Both the position numbers and the translations under genes were made by a program. The notes beneath the pieces are model-generated. The model was given only the letters and a program-made list of their open reading frames with translations, was not told where the DNA came from and did no database searches. 64,000 nt of DNA. Source: Erythrobacteraceae bacterium E2-1 Yellow Sea. Its GTDB lineage: Bacteria > Pseudomonadota > Alphaproteobacteria > Sphingomonadales > Sphingomonadaceae. Positions 35,051-44,320 of the stretch are shown here, piece after piece. The stretch spans positions 496,001 to 560,000 of the forward strand of contig JADCLP010000001.1 in the NCBI GenBank assembly GCA_014983025.1. The letters are read 5' to 3'. Within the stretch, counting starts at the first letter, position 1; every line of letters starts with the position of its first letter.

Positions 35051-37107
35051 CCACCCCGCAGCAATTGCACGCCCCAATCGCGTTCAAACAGGTAGAGCAA
35101 GAGTCGCGCTGCCTCTCCGCGTGGTGAATTCAGCCCCCCATCGCGTTCCATCAGCAGCCGTGCATCGGCATGGGCGGCAGGCAGCAGGCGGGTGATCTGT
35201 TCCAGATCGGCCACACGGAAGGGCGTATCGCCCGATTGCCGCGTTCCCAGCAATTCGCCCCCGCCGCGCAGCTCCAAATCCTCCTCCGCTATACGGAAGC
35301 CATCCTGCGTTTCGCGCATCAGCGCCAGCCGCCGCTTGGCCGTTTCAGACAGCCTGTCACCCCGCAGCAGCAGACATACTGCCTGTTCACTGCCCCGGCC
35401 CACGCGCCCGCGCAATTGGTGCAGCTGTGCCAGGCCGAAATGTTCCGCCTGTTCCACCACCACCAGCGTGGCATTGGGGACATCCACCCCCACCTCAATC
35501 ACCGTGGTGGCCACCATCAATGCTGCTTCACCCGCCACAAAACGTTCCATCGCGGCATCTTTTTCTTCGGGCTTCATCTGGCCGTGGACCAGAACAACCT
35601 GATCGCCAAACCGTTCCTTCAAGGCGGCATAGCGCGCCTCTGCCGCCGCAAGATCGGCAACCTCGCTTTCATGCACCATGGGGCAGACCCAGAAAGCCTG
35701 CTGGCCAGTCTGCAAATGGCGCGCGATACCGTCCACGATCTCTCCCATCCGCTCCATCGCCATCACGCGGGTGATGATCGGCTTGCGCCCCGGCGGCATT
35801 TCATCCAGCCGGCTGACATCCATTTCGCCATATTGTGCCAGCGTCAGCGTGCGCGGGATCGGCGTTGCGGTCATCGCCAGAGTATGTGGGGTCTGCCGCC
35901 CCTTGCTGGCCAGCTGCAGGCGTTGGGCGACGCCAAAGCGGTGCTGTTCGTCAATCACCACCAGCGCCAGATCACGGTAAGAAACACTGTCCTGAAAAAT
36001 CGCATGGGTGCCGATGACAATATCGATCGAGCCATCCATCAGCCCCATCAGAATGCTTTCGCGCGCGCGGCCCTTGTCACGCCCTGTAAGCAGCGCGACC
36101 TCCACCCCGGTTGGCGCGGCCATAGTACGGATCGTCTCGTAGTGCTGGCGGGCGAGGATTTCGGTGGGGGCAAGCAATGCGGCCTGTTTACCCGCCTCAT
36201 TCGCCACCAGCATCGCCTCCAGTGCGACCACAGTCTTGCCCGCGCCGACATCCCCCTGCAACAGGCGCAGCATCGGCGAGTCCTGCGCCATATCGCCCTC
36301 AATTTCGGCAATGCTGCGCGTCTGCGCGCCTGTCAGTGGAAAGGGCAATTGCAGCTTGTCACGCAAATGCCCGTCGCCCTGCAGGCTCTGCCCCTTACGA
36401 CGGCGATTGTCCGCCCGCACCAGCAGCAGCGCGAGCGAATTGGCCAGCAATTCGTCATAGGCCAACCGATCCCGCGCCGGTTTATGTTCCCCCTTATGCG
36501 CCAGGTGCAACGCATCACGCCAGGCGGGCCAGCCCTCTTTCTCAAACTGCGTCGGTTCGATCCATTCGGGCAGGTCGGGCAGGCGCGCCAGAGCCTGCGC
36601 CACCAATGCCGCGACGCGCGGCTGGGTCAAACCTTCGGAAAGGCCATAAACCGGTTCATTCAGGCGGGCGAGCGTTTCGCCACTCTCTGTCTCGATATGA
36701 TCGGGGTGGACGATCTGCAGCATATCACCAAAGCGATCCAGCCGGCCGGCAACCCAGCGTTTCTCGCCCACTGGCAGCAGTTTTTTCGCGGTGTAGGATG
36801 CGCGCCCGAAATAGGTCAGCGCACAGATATTGCCCACATTGTCTTGCGCCAGCACCCGATAGGGCCCACGATTGTTGCGCGCCGCCCGATGTTCAGTCGG
36901 GGTCAGCGCAATCACGATCTGCTCCCCTTCCCCCGCATCATCGAGCGTTTCCACGGCGCGCCGTGTCACAAACCGTTCTGGCAGGTGATAGGCAATATCG
37001 CGCACGCGGGTCAGGCCCAGCTTTTCCAGTGGCTTGCGCAATTTCGGCCCAACGCCATCCAGCGCGTCGCTTTCGACAAAAAGGGGGTTGAGGGCTTCGG
37101 GGCGCAT
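35047..37107 (-). CDS. recG: ATP-dependent DNA helicase RecG
   Basis: A 686-residue branch-migration helicase for stalled forks and recombination intermediates. A wedge/OB domain (about 60-170) is followed by the helicase core: Walker A '[11 protein letters not shown]' (about residue 287), 'DEQHRFG' (DExH box, about 390), '[10 protein letters not shown]', 'QLRGRVGRG' (motif VI, about 580). The C-terminus '[12 protein letters not shown]' is intact although the Rhs fragment begins at the stop codon. Confidence 0.96.
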   Translation of the reverse strand: MRPEALNPLFVESDALDGVGPKLRKPLEKLGLTRVRDIAYHLPERFVTRRAVETLDDAGEGEQIVIALTPTEHRAARNNRGPYRVLAQDNVGNICALTYFGRASYTAKKLLPVGEKRWVAGRLDRFGDMLQIVHPDHIETESGETLARLNEPVYGLSEGLTQPRVAALVAQALARLPDLPEWIEPTQFEKEGWPAWRDALHLAHKGEHKPARDRLAYDELLANSLALLLVRADNRRRKGQSLQGDGHLRDKLQLPFPLTGAQTRSIAEIEGDMAQDSPMLRLLQGDVGAGKTVVALEAMLVANEAGKQAALLAPTEILARQHYETIRTMAAPTGVEVALLTGRDKGRARESILMGLMDGSIDIVIGTHAIFQDSVSYRDLALVVIDEQHRFGVAQRLQLASKGRQTPHTLAMTATPIPRTLTLAQYGEMDVSRLDEMPPGRKPIITRVMAMERMGEIVDGIARHLQTGQQAFWVCPMVHESEVADLAAAEARYAALKERFGDQVVLVHGQMKPEEKDAAMERFVAGEAALMVATTVIEVGVDVPNATLVVVEQAEHFGLAQLHQLRGRVGRGSEQAVCLLLRGDRLSETAKRRLALMRETQDGFRIAEEDLELRGGGELLGTRQSGDTPFRVADLEQITRLLPAAHADARLLMERDGGLNSPRGEAARLLLYLFERDWGVQLLRGG

Positions 37108-37275
37108 ATACTGCTGCTCTAGCCTGTTTGACGCTGGCTGCGAAGAGCGGCGCGGGGCTTGCCAACATGCGATTTTAGGCGTCTAACTCGTCACAGGCAG
37201 CATCTCAATGGAGAGATTAGGGGGATGACACTGCCCATACCCTAGGGTCGCAGAACCTATACGGGGGAGTAAACA
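37108..37275. other. Divergent promoter region between recG and the secreted protein gene
   Basis: Contains an 8-bp palindrome CCCTAGGG near 37241 and a G-rich ribosome site just before 37276. I see no clear -35/-10 pair. Confidence 0.35.
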
Positions 37276-37701
37276 ATGTTCAAGAAATACGCACTCGGTC
37301 TGGCGGCGGCTTCGGTCGCCCTTTTTGCCACACCTGCCTTTGCCCAAGATGAGGAAGAGGCACGCACAACTTACCGCATTGAATTACTGAAGTTGAAAAA
37401 CGGGAAAGATCAGCGTTGGGCTGAGATGGGAGAGAAATATTTTGGCCCCGCAACAGATGCTGCAGGGCTGAAGCGCCCCACAGTGCACTGGATGATGGCC
37501 GGGCCATGGGACATCATGATGGTGTTTGAATTGCCAAGAGGCATGTCAACGCTCGACACCCATAACGCGTCAGAACGCGTCGCCTTCCGCAAGGCCTTGA
37601 TCGAGGTGGCTGGATCTGAAGAGGAAGCCAAGAAGATCTGGGCTGAAGATGGTGAAATCGTGGTCAATTCCATGGTGACATACAGCCATACGCATCCCTG
37701 A
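37276..37701 (+). CDS. Secreted protein of unknown function
   Basis: A 141-residue protein with a clear signal peptide ('ALGLAAASVALFATPAFAQ', cut about residue 23). The mature domain resembles a small dimeric alpha-beta barrel-like fold by its 'YRIELLKLKNGKDQRWAEMGEKY' and 'VHWMMAGPWDIMMVFELPRG' strand pattern, but I do not assign a family. A GGGGGAG ribosome site precedes the ATG. A strong terminator follows. Confidence 0.75.
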   Translation: MFKKYALGLAAASVALFATPAFAQDEEEARTTYRIELLKLKNGKDQRWAEMGEKYFGPATDAAGLKRPTVHWMMAGPWDIMMVFELPRGMSTLDTHNASERVAFRKALIEVAGSEEEAKKIWAEDGEIVVNSMVTYSHTHP

Positions 37702-37754
37702 TGCGTAACCGCGCATGATCAGCAAGGCTTGATCATGGGCACATGATCGGACAC

Positions 37755-37793
37755 AGGGGCGCCAGACCTTTGCAAATGATTGGCGCCCCTTTT
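37755..37793 (+). terminator. Rho-independent terminator after the secreted protein
   Basis: AGGGGCGCCA pairs with TGGCGCCCCT (10 bp) around a 16-base loop, followed by TTT. It lies only two bases before the sdhE start codon. Confidence 0.8.
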
Positions 37794-37795
37794 CC

Positions 37796-38074
37796 ATGCC
37801 TCAAGCCCTGACCACTGAAGCCCGTCTGGCCCGCGCCAAGTTCCGCGCCTGGCATCGTGGCACGCGCGAAGCCGACTATATGATGGGCGGCTATTTTGAT
37901 CGCTATGCCGATGGCTGGGATGAAACTGCCCTTGATTGGTTTGAGGCGCTGCTGGAAGAAGATGACGTGGATGTCATGGCGTGGGCACTGCAGACCCAAC
38001 CCACTCCACCGCGTTTCCAGGGTGCGATGATGGAACTGATGCAGCGGCTCGATTACGTCGATATTCCGCGCTGA
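37796..38074 (+). CDS. sdhE: Succinate dehydrogenase assembly factor SdhE
   Basis: A 92-residue SdhE/Sdh5 (DUF339) protein that promotes covalent attachment of FAD to SdhA. The signature 'RAWHRGTREADYMMGGYFDRY' lies at about residues 17-37. No ribosome site is visible because the ATG directly follows the terminator stem. Leaderless translation, or a start inside the hairpin region, may apply. It is followed by mfd, a common pairing in this group. Confidence 0.92.
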   Translation: MPQALTTEARLARAKFRAWHRGTREADYMMGGYFDRYADGWDETALDWFEALLEEDDVDVMAWALQTQPTPPRFQGAMMELMQRLDYVDIPR

Positions 38075-38114
38075 ATGACAGCAATCGCCCTGCTTTCAAC
38101 TCCAGTACCAGAAC

Positions 38115-41100
38115 ATGCCTGACCTCAACCGCATCCTTTCTGCCAAAAGCGCGCTGACGCTGTCATCTGTTGCGCGCGGGGCGCAGCCGCTTGTGATGGC
38201 CGATCTGGCGCGCGCATCGAGAGGCCGCGCTGTCTTCATCGCACCGGATGATGCGGCGATGCGTTCTGTCAGCGAAGCAGCCAGATATTTCGCGCCTGAG
38301 CTGGAAGTGGTCGAATTCCCGGCATGGGATTGCCTGCCCTTTGACCGGGCCAGCCCGGCACTTTCAGTCAGCGCGCAGCGGCTTTCCGCCCTGTTCCGCT
38401 TGCAGGCAGGTAAATCCGGATCACAGCTTCTGGTCACCACGATCAATGCTGCAACCCAGCGCGTGCTCACTCCATTCAGGATTCGCGAAAGCGTGCGCGA
38501 ATTCAAACAGGGCACCATAATCGGGCATCAAAGCCTGTCCGCACTGCTGCAACGCCAAGGCTATTCGCGGACCGATACCGTGGTCGATCATGGCGAGTTC
38601 GCACTGCGCGGGTCGATCGTCGACATATTCCCATCCTCGCTTTATCAGGGCCTAAGGCTCGATTTCTTTGGCGATGAGCTGGAAAGCCTGCGCCTGTTCG
38701 ATCCGACCACGCAAATGAGCACTGGCACGCTGAAACAGCACTTGCTGCTGCCCGCGTCAGAGGCGCTGCTGGATGATGACACGATCAAGAGATTCCGCAG
38801 CAAATATCGCGAAATGTTTGGCGCCACCGCGACGCAGGACCCGCTTTACGAAGCTGTAAGCGATGGGCGGCGGTTGGCCGGTATGGAACACTGGCTGCCG
38901 CTGCTTGAAGATCGCATGGCCACATTGTTCGATTACCTTGGCCAAGGCGATGTGGTGGTGATTGACAGCGGTGCTGCCAGCGCTGCGGAAGAACGCTTCA
39001 AGGATATCACTGATTATTATTCCTCACGCCTGAAATCGGCTGGTCAGGCGGCCGGAAGTTATCGTCCCTTGGCCAAAGATTCGCTCTATCTGGCGGCTGA
39101 TGAATTTGCACAGCTGCTGAAAGCCTATACCGTTCACCGCGGCATTATCTTTGCCGAACCCCCCGGTGAAAAAGTGGTCGATTTCGGCTTTTCTTCTGCC
39201 CGCGACTTTGCGCCAGAGCGTGCACGCGGTGACAATATCTATGAAGCCGCCGCCAAGCATCTGGATGCACTGGCCAAATCGGGCAAGCGCCCGCTGTTCG
39301 CCGCCTATTCCAAGGGCAGTCGCGCGCGGATTGCCTCCATCCTTTCTGAAGCGGGGGCAGCAACCAAGCTGGCCGATAGCTGGCAGGAAGCACTGGGTCT
39401 GTCCGCCGCCCAGGGGTCTGGCCACGCGCAAGCCGTGGCCATGGTGCTGCCGCTCGACACCGGATTTGCCAATGACCAGCTGGAACTGCTGACAGAGCAG
39501 GACCTGCTGGGTGACAGGCTGGTGCGCCGATCACGCAAGCGCAAGAATTCCGATGCCTTCCTGGCGGAATTATCTGCACTGGGGCGTGGTGATCTGGTGG
39601 TCCATGTTGAACATGGGATCGGCAAATATCTGGGCCTGGAACCCATCGCCGTTGGTAAGAGCCAGCACGATTGCGTGATGCTGGAATATAAAGGCGGCGA
39701 TAAGCTTTATATCCCGGTTGAGAATATCGATGTCCTCACCCGCTATGGCTCATCAGAAGATGCCGTGATGCTGGATAGGCTGGGCGGCGAAGCCTGGCAA
39801 AAACGCCGTGCGCGGTTGAAAGAACGCATCCGTGAAATTGCAGGTGAATTGATGCTGGTGGCAGCGCAACGTGCGCTGAAGAAAGCGCCGGTGCTGGCGG
39901 CCGAAGATGGGCCGTACAACCAGTTCGTTGAAAAATTCCCGTGGGAAGAGACAGAGGATCAGGACCGCGCCATCAGCGATGTGCTGGATGACCTTGAAAG
40001 CGGACGTCCGATGGATCGCCTGGTGTGCGGAGATGTGGGGTTCGGCAAGACAGAGGTCGCCCTGCGCGCAGCCTTTGTCGCAGCCATGAATGGCCAGCAA
40101 GTGGCCGTTGTCGCGCCCACCACGCTGCTCGCTCGCCAGCATTATACGGGTTTCGTCGAACGCTTTGCCGGTTTCCCACTCAATGTTGGGCGGCTGTCAC
40201 GCCTCGTCCCCGCCAAGGAAATGGCGGACACGCGTGAAGGGCTGGAAAAAGGCGATATCGATATCGTGATCGGCACACATGCCATCCTGTCCAAGAACAC
40301 CAAATTCCGCAATCTGGGGTTGGTGATTGTGGATGAGGAACAGCGTTTCGGCGTCAATCACAAGGAACGGCTGAAGCAATTGCGCGCAGACGTCCATGTC
40401 CTGACCCTGACTGCAACGCCCATCCCGCGCACGTTGCAAATGGCGATGAGCGGCCTGCGCGAACTCTCCACCATCCAAACCCCACCGGTCGATCGGCTGG
40501 CCGTACGCACCTATGTGATGGAATGGGATGATATGGTGATGCGCGAGGCCCTGCTGCGCGAACACCATCGCGGCGGGCAGAGCTTCATCGTGGTGCCGCG
40601 CATATCGGACATGGGCGAAGTGGAGGAATGGCTGCGCGAACATGTGCCAGAGGTAAAAGTTGTCACCGCACACGGTCAGATGACACCTGGCGATGTTGAA
40701 GAACGGATGAGCGCCTTTTACGACCGCAAGTACGAAGTGCTGCTGTCCACCACCATCGTCGAATCGGGCCTCGACATCCCCAGCGCCAACACCATCATCA
40801 TCCACCGTGCAGATCGTTTTGGTCTGGCCCAGTTGTACCAACTGCGTGGTCGCGTCGGCCGCAGCAAGCTGCGCGCCTATGCCTATCTTACCTATGAAAA
40901 GGATGTTCAGCTATCCGAAATCGCTGAAAAGCGGCTGAAGGTGCTGGGCGATCTCGATTCTTTGGGCGCTGGTTTCCAGCTTGCCAGCCATGACCTGGAT
41001 ATTCGCGGTGCGGGCAATCTGCTGGGCGATGAACAATCAGGCCACATTCGCGAGGTTGGCTTTGAACTTTATCAGTCCATGCTTGAGGATGCGATTCTTG

Positions 41101-41609
41101 CCGCCAAGGCAGGCGATGCCGGGCTGACGGCAGACCGGGAGGGGCTGTCGCCGCAAATCACCGTCGATGCGCCGATCATGATCCCGGAAGATTATGTCCC
41201 CGATCTGGCCGTGCGCATGGCGCTCTATCGCCGTCTGAATGACGCAAAGGACAAGGGCGAGATAGAGGCGATGGCTGCGGAAATGATCGACCGTTTCGGC
41301 CCCCTGCCCGATGCGACGCAAAATCTGGTGCGGCTGATCGAAATCAAGCACCAGGCGATTGAGGCGAACATTGCCAAGATTGACGTCGGCGCACGCGGCA
41401 CGCTGGTGACATTCCACAAGGATGACTTCCCCGATCCGGCGGGTCTGCTTGCTTATGTCGACCGCCTGAAGGGTACCGCAAAATTGCGGCCTGACATGAA
41501 ACTGGTGATTGAACGCGCCTGGGGCGATCCACAAAGCCGCCTGAACGGCTTGTTCCAATTGACCAAGGGGTTGAGCGCGATTGTGCGCAAAAGCCGCAAA
41601 GCTGGCTGA
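38115..41609 (+). CDS. mfd: Transcription-repair coupling factor Mfd
   Basis: A 1164-residue translocase that removes stalled RNA polymerase and recruits UvrA. A UvrB-like N-terminal region is followed by the RNA-polymerase-interaction domain ('LVVHVEHGIGKYLGLEPI', about residue 500), and the RecG-like motor with Walker A 'GDVGFGKTEVALRAAF' (about 640), 'DEEQRFGV', '[14 protein letters not shown]', 'QLRGRVGRS' and a C-terminal TRCF domain. All motor motifs are intact. Confidence 0.97.
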   Translation: MPDLNRILSAKSALTLSSVARGAQPLVMADLARASRGRAVFIAPDDAAMRSVSEAARYFAPELEVVEFPAWDCLPFDRASPALSVSAQRLSALFRLQAGKSGSQLLVTTINAATQRVLTPFRIRESVREFKQGTIIGHQSLSALLQRQGYSRTDTVVDHGEFALRGSIVDIFPSSLYQGLRLDFFGDELESLRLFDPTTQMSTGTLKQHLLLPASEALLDDDTIKRFRSKYREMFGATATQDPLYEAVSDGRRLAGMEHWLPLLEDRMATLFDYLGQGDVVVIDSGAASAAEERFKDITDYYSSRLKSAGQAAGSYRPLAKDSLYLAADEFAQLLKAYTVHRGIIFAEPPGEKVVDFGFSSARDFAPERARGDNIYEAAAKHLDALAKSGKRPLFAAYSKGSRARIASILSEAGAATKLADSWQEALGLSAAQGSGHAQAVAMVLPLDTGFANDQLELLTEQDLLGDRLVRRSRKRKNSDAFLAELSALGRGDLVVHVEHGIGKYLGLEPIAVGKSQHDCVMLEYKGGDKLYIPVENIDVLTRYGSSEDAVMLDRLGGEAWQKRRARLKERIREIAGELMLVAAQRALKKAPVLAAEDGPYNQFVEKFPWEETEDQDRAISDVLDDLESGRPMDRLVCGDVGFGKTEVALRAAFVAAMNGQQVAVVAPTTLLARQHYTGFVERFAGFPLNVGRLSRLVPAKEMADTREGLEKGDIDIVIGTHAILSKNTKFRNLGLVIVDEEQRFGVNHKERLKQLRADVHVLTLTATPIPRTLQMAMSGLRELSTIQTPPVDRLAVRTYVMEWDDMVMREALLREHHRGGQSFIVVPRISDMGEVEEWLREHVPEVKVVTAHGQMTPGDVEERMSAFYDRKYEVLLSTTIVESGLDIPSANTIIIHRADRFGLAQLYQLRGRVGRSKLRAYAYLTYEKDVQLSEIAEKRLKVLGDLDSLGAGFQLASHDLDIRGAGNLLGDEQSGHIREVGFELYQSMLEDAILAAKAGDAGLTADREGLSPQITVDAPIMIPEDYVPDLAVRMALYRRLNDAKDKGEIEAMAAEMIDRFGPLPDATQNLVRLIEIKHQAIEANIAKIDVGARGTLVTFHKDDFPDPAGLLAYVDRLKGTAKLRPDMKLVIERAWGDPQSRLNGLFQLTKGLSAIVRKSRKAG

Positions 41610-41614
41610 ACAGG

Positions 41615-42424
41615 CTAACCCACCGCCAATTTGATCATCGCATCGCTGCTCATCGGCTGGGCTTGCAGGAAACCCTGCCAATAGGTGCAGCCTTCAGCAA
41701 TCACCACATCGCGCTGCGCCTCTGTCTCTATTCCTTCAGCCACCACGTCCAGATCAAGCGCATCAGCCAGCGCCACAATGGCGCGCAGCACAGCGCGGTC
41801 ACGCGGATCACTACATACGCCCGTCACCATGCTGCGATCCAGCTTGATCGCATCGATAGGCAAATGTTTGAGATAGGCGAAGTTGCAGAAGCCAGCGCCA
41901 AAATCATCCAGCGCAACGCGCAGCCCCTTTTCCCGCAATGCAGCCAATGCTTGCCCTGCAGTGGCTATGTCTTGCACCAGCAGATCTTCGGTGATTTCCA
42001 ATGTCAGCCGTTGCGGCGCGATGCCTGACTGCGTCACCATTTGCGCAAAATCGCGCGCGAAATGCGGCTTTGCCAGTTCCTGCGGCGTTATATTGAGCGA
42101 AAGACGCAAATTCGTCGGCCAGCTTCGCGCCATATTCAGTGCCTGCGCAACCACATGGCATGATAAATCCGAAACCTGATCATTTCTGCCTGCGATAGCG
42201 AACAGTTGATCTGCACCGATCATGCCCAGCGTTGGATGGCGCCAACGCGCCAATGCCTCTGCCCCTGCTATTTGCCCATCCGCACAATCAAATTGCGGCT
42301 GGAACAGCACCTCGATCTCGTCCCGCTCTATTGCCGTAAGCAGATCCCCTGCCAATGCTGATGCGATCCTTTCCGGCATTGTCGCACCAGCTTGCTGGCA
42401 AAATAGGGCGTGGGCAGTATTCAT
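41615..42424 (-). CDS. EAL-domain cyclic-di-GMP phosphodiesterase
   Basis: A 269-residue stand-alone EAL domain without GGDEF, PAS or membrane segments. The EAL triad is at residues 56-58 ('GAEALARW'), and the metal and catalytic segments 'LSLNITPQELAK', 'LEITEDLL', 'ALDDFGAG' and 'KLDRSMV', then 'AEGIET', are present, so hydrolysis of c-di-GMP is likely. It is convergent with mfd by 5 bases. A role in switching between pilus/adhesin-mediated attachment and motility is a possibility given the adhesion genes in the window, but there is no direct link. Confidence 0.9.
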   Translation of the reverse strand: MNTAHALFCQQAGATMPERIASALAGDLLTAIERDEIEVLFQPQFDCADGQIAGAEALARWRHPTLGMIGADQLFAIAGRNDQVSDLSCHVVAQALNMARSWPTNLRLSLNITPQELAKPHFARDFAQMVTQSGIAPQRLTLEITEDLLVQDIATAGQALAALREKGLRVALDDFGAGFCNFAYLKHLPIDAIKLDRSMVTGVCSDPRDRAVLRAIVALADALDLDVVAEGIETEAQRDVVIAEGCTYWQGFLQAQPMSSDAMIKLAVG

Positions 42425-42537
42425 GTTTCATGGAGTAGCGGTTTATCCGATGAAATCGTCTTCGGAATCCGATGCGTTGAAAAATGGGACAACCCCCAAT
42501 AGGGATAAGGTTGCACATAGCGGGAAGAGGCGATCCG

Positions 42538-43326
42538 GTGGCCACTCACAATGAATTCCAAAAACTGGCACTGATCGCATCAGAGACGCCGCGCGCGCAG
42601 GATGCGTATCGCGCACTGATGGAACAACATGATTGGGTGCCGTTGGATCAGGCAGATGCTGTCGTGGTCCTGGGTGGTGATGGTTTCATGCTGCAAACGC
42701 TGCATGGCATGCTCGATTCGCACCGGCTGATCCCCGCATATGGGATGAATTTGGGCACGGTCGGCTTCCTGATGAACCGCTATCGCAGCGGGATCAATCT
42801 GACCAAACGGCTGAACAAGGCGCGCGGCGTCGCCATTGCCCCGCTTCGCATGCATGCGGTGACGCTAACGGGCGATACGGTGGACTGGCGCGCCATCAAT
42901 GAAGTTTCACTGCTGCGTGAAACGCGCCAGACAGCCAAGATTGAAGTCAGTGTGGATGATCGGGTGCGTATTGAAGAACTGGTGTGCGATGGCGTGCTGC
43001 TGGCAACGCCTGCCGGTTCCACCGCCTACAATCTGTCTGCCAATGGCCCGATTCTACCGCTCGATTCGCAGACCCTGGCCCTCACCCCGATCAGCGCCTT
43101 TCGTCCGCGCCGATGGAACGGAGCGATTCTGCCAGACCGAAGCCGGGTAAAATTCCGCATTCTGGAACCTGAAAAACGGCCTGTCTCAGCAGTGGCCGAT
43201 CAGAGGGAATTGCGCGATATTGCCGAAGTTTCGCTGGAGATCGCCCGCGAAAATGCGCTGACACTGCTGTTTGACCCCGGCCACACACTGGATGAAAGGA
43301 TCGTGGCTGAACAATTCGTTGTTTAG
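42538..43326 (+). CDS. nadK: NAD kinase
   Basis: A 262-residue ATP-NAD kinase that makes NADP. The GGDG motif appears in 'VVLGGDGFMLQTLHG' (about residue 45), with 'NLGTVGFLMN' next; the NAD-binding loop 'VCDGVLLATPAGSTAYNLSANGPILPLDSQTLALTPI' is intact. I prefer the GTG at 42538 with AGAGG upstream, because it gives the normal alphaproteobacterial length; an ATG at 42484 would add 18 unconserved residues. Confidence 0.93.
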   Translation: MATHNEFQKLALIASETPRAQDAYRALMEQHDWVPLDQADAVVVLGGDGFMLQTLHGMLDSHRLIPAYGMNLGTVGFLMNRYRSGINLTKRLNKARGVAIAPLRMHAVTLTGDTVDWRAINEVSLLRETRQTAKIEVSVDDRVRIEELVCDGVLLATPAGSTAYNLSANGPILPLDSQTLALTPISAFRPRRWNGAILPDRSRVKFRILEPEKRPVSAVADQRELRDIAEVSLEIARENALTLLFDPGHTLDERIVAEQFVV

Positions 43327-43383
43327 CCCTCTTGCCAAACGAATCCGTCGCCCATATAGGCGCACCCCTGCCGTACAGGCTGC

Positions 43384-43458
43384 TCCCCGATAGCTCAGCG
43401 GTAGAGTAGGTGACTGTTAATCACTTGGTCGTTGGTTCGAATCCAACTCGGGGAGCCA
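43384..43458 (+). tRNA. tRNA-Asn (GTT)
   Basis: A 75-base cloverleaf: acceptor TCCCCGA/TCGGGGA, D arm GCTC/GAGT, anticodon loop CTGTTAA (anticodon GTT) in the stem GTGA/TCAC, T loop TTCGAAT, discriminator G and an encoded CCA. Confidence 0.97.
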
Positions 43459-43533
43459 CTTTCTTCCAGCAGCGCTGTAAAAGAACGCCCTTTGGGCGTC
43501 AGCCTTGTTGGTCGCGACTGATGTTGCGCCAGG

Positions 43534-44289
43534 CTAAAGCCCCAGCAACAGACGCGCACCTACCCAGATAACCAGCGCTGCGGTCAGCCAGCGGATCAAT
43601 CGTTGCGGCAAGAAACGCACCGCCAGCAAGCTGCCGATCTGGCCACCCACTGCCACCGCCAACAACAGCGGCAGCCCGCCATGGATCGCCTGGCCAAACA
43701 GGCCGGGGCCATGTTTCAACATTTGCCCGACCAAACCAAAGGCAGAATTGACCAGGATGAAAAGGCTGGCCGTGGCGGCAATCGCCCGCGCATCGCGCCA
43801 ACGTGTCAGATGCAGCAATGGGGCCAGGAATATCCCCCCGCCAATTCCGACCAATCCGGCCAGATAGCCCAGCGGTGCGGCCACCAGCGGCATATGGCGG
43901 GCCATTCGGGTCGGTTGTGCCTCTGCCCCCAGTTCCACCGGCAGCAGCATTGTAATACCCGTCAGCAGCAGGCTGGCACCCAAAAGCAACATGAATGTGT
44001 TCTGCGCAATCGGGGTCAGTCCACCCAGTAAAGCCGCAGGAGCAGCCAGCGCCGTCATCAACAGCGCACCGCGCCATGGGGTGATTTGTGCTCGGGCAAA
44101 GCGGACCGTGCTGCCCGCAACCACCACGATATTGCAGGCCAGCGCCAACAGCGGCAACAGGCGATAATCCAGGCCTGACAGCACCAGCAGCGCGGCATAG
44201 GTCGACCCACCTCCAAAGCCCACTGCCGCATAAAGCAGCGCAGTGACAAAAAAACCTGCAACCAGTGCCAACGGGGCCAATCCGATCAT
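43534..44289 (-). CDS. TauE/SafE family permease (DUF81)
   Basis: A 251-residue membrane protein with about eight helices. 'GFFVTALLYAAVGFGGGSTYAALLVLSG' and 'GYLAGLVGIGGGIFLAPLLHL' are the duplicated glycine-rich signatures of the family, which exports or imports sulfite, sulfoacetate or other small organic anions. The substrate cannot be read from sequence. Located between tRNA-Asn and secA, unlinked to sulfur genes. Confidence 0.9.
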   Translation of the reverse strand: MIGLAPLALVAGFFVTALLYAAVGFGGGSTYAALLVLSGLDYRLLPLLALACNIVVVAGSTVRFARAQITPWRGALLMTALAAPAALLGGLTPIAQNTFMLLLGASLLLTGITMLLPVELGAEAQPTRMARHMPLVAAPLGYLAGLVGIGGGIFLAPLLHLTRWRDARAIAATASLFILVNSAFGLVGQMLKHGPGLFGQAIHGGLPLLLAVAVGGQIGSLLAVRFLPQRLIRWLTAALVIWVGARLLLGL

Positions 44290-44320
44290 TCAGTCAGCCC
44301 CGCAGGTGCCGATCCATGCC

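Noticed and set aside
35170..37122. A 650-codon plus-strand frame opposite recG
   Set aside because: It is the antisense of recG and has His/Arg/Gln-rich, shadow-type composition. recG has intact motifs and correct length.
43483..43498. Short hairpin after tRNA-Asn as terminator
   Set aside because: The stem is only 6-7 bp and no T-run follows, so I did not list it as a feature.
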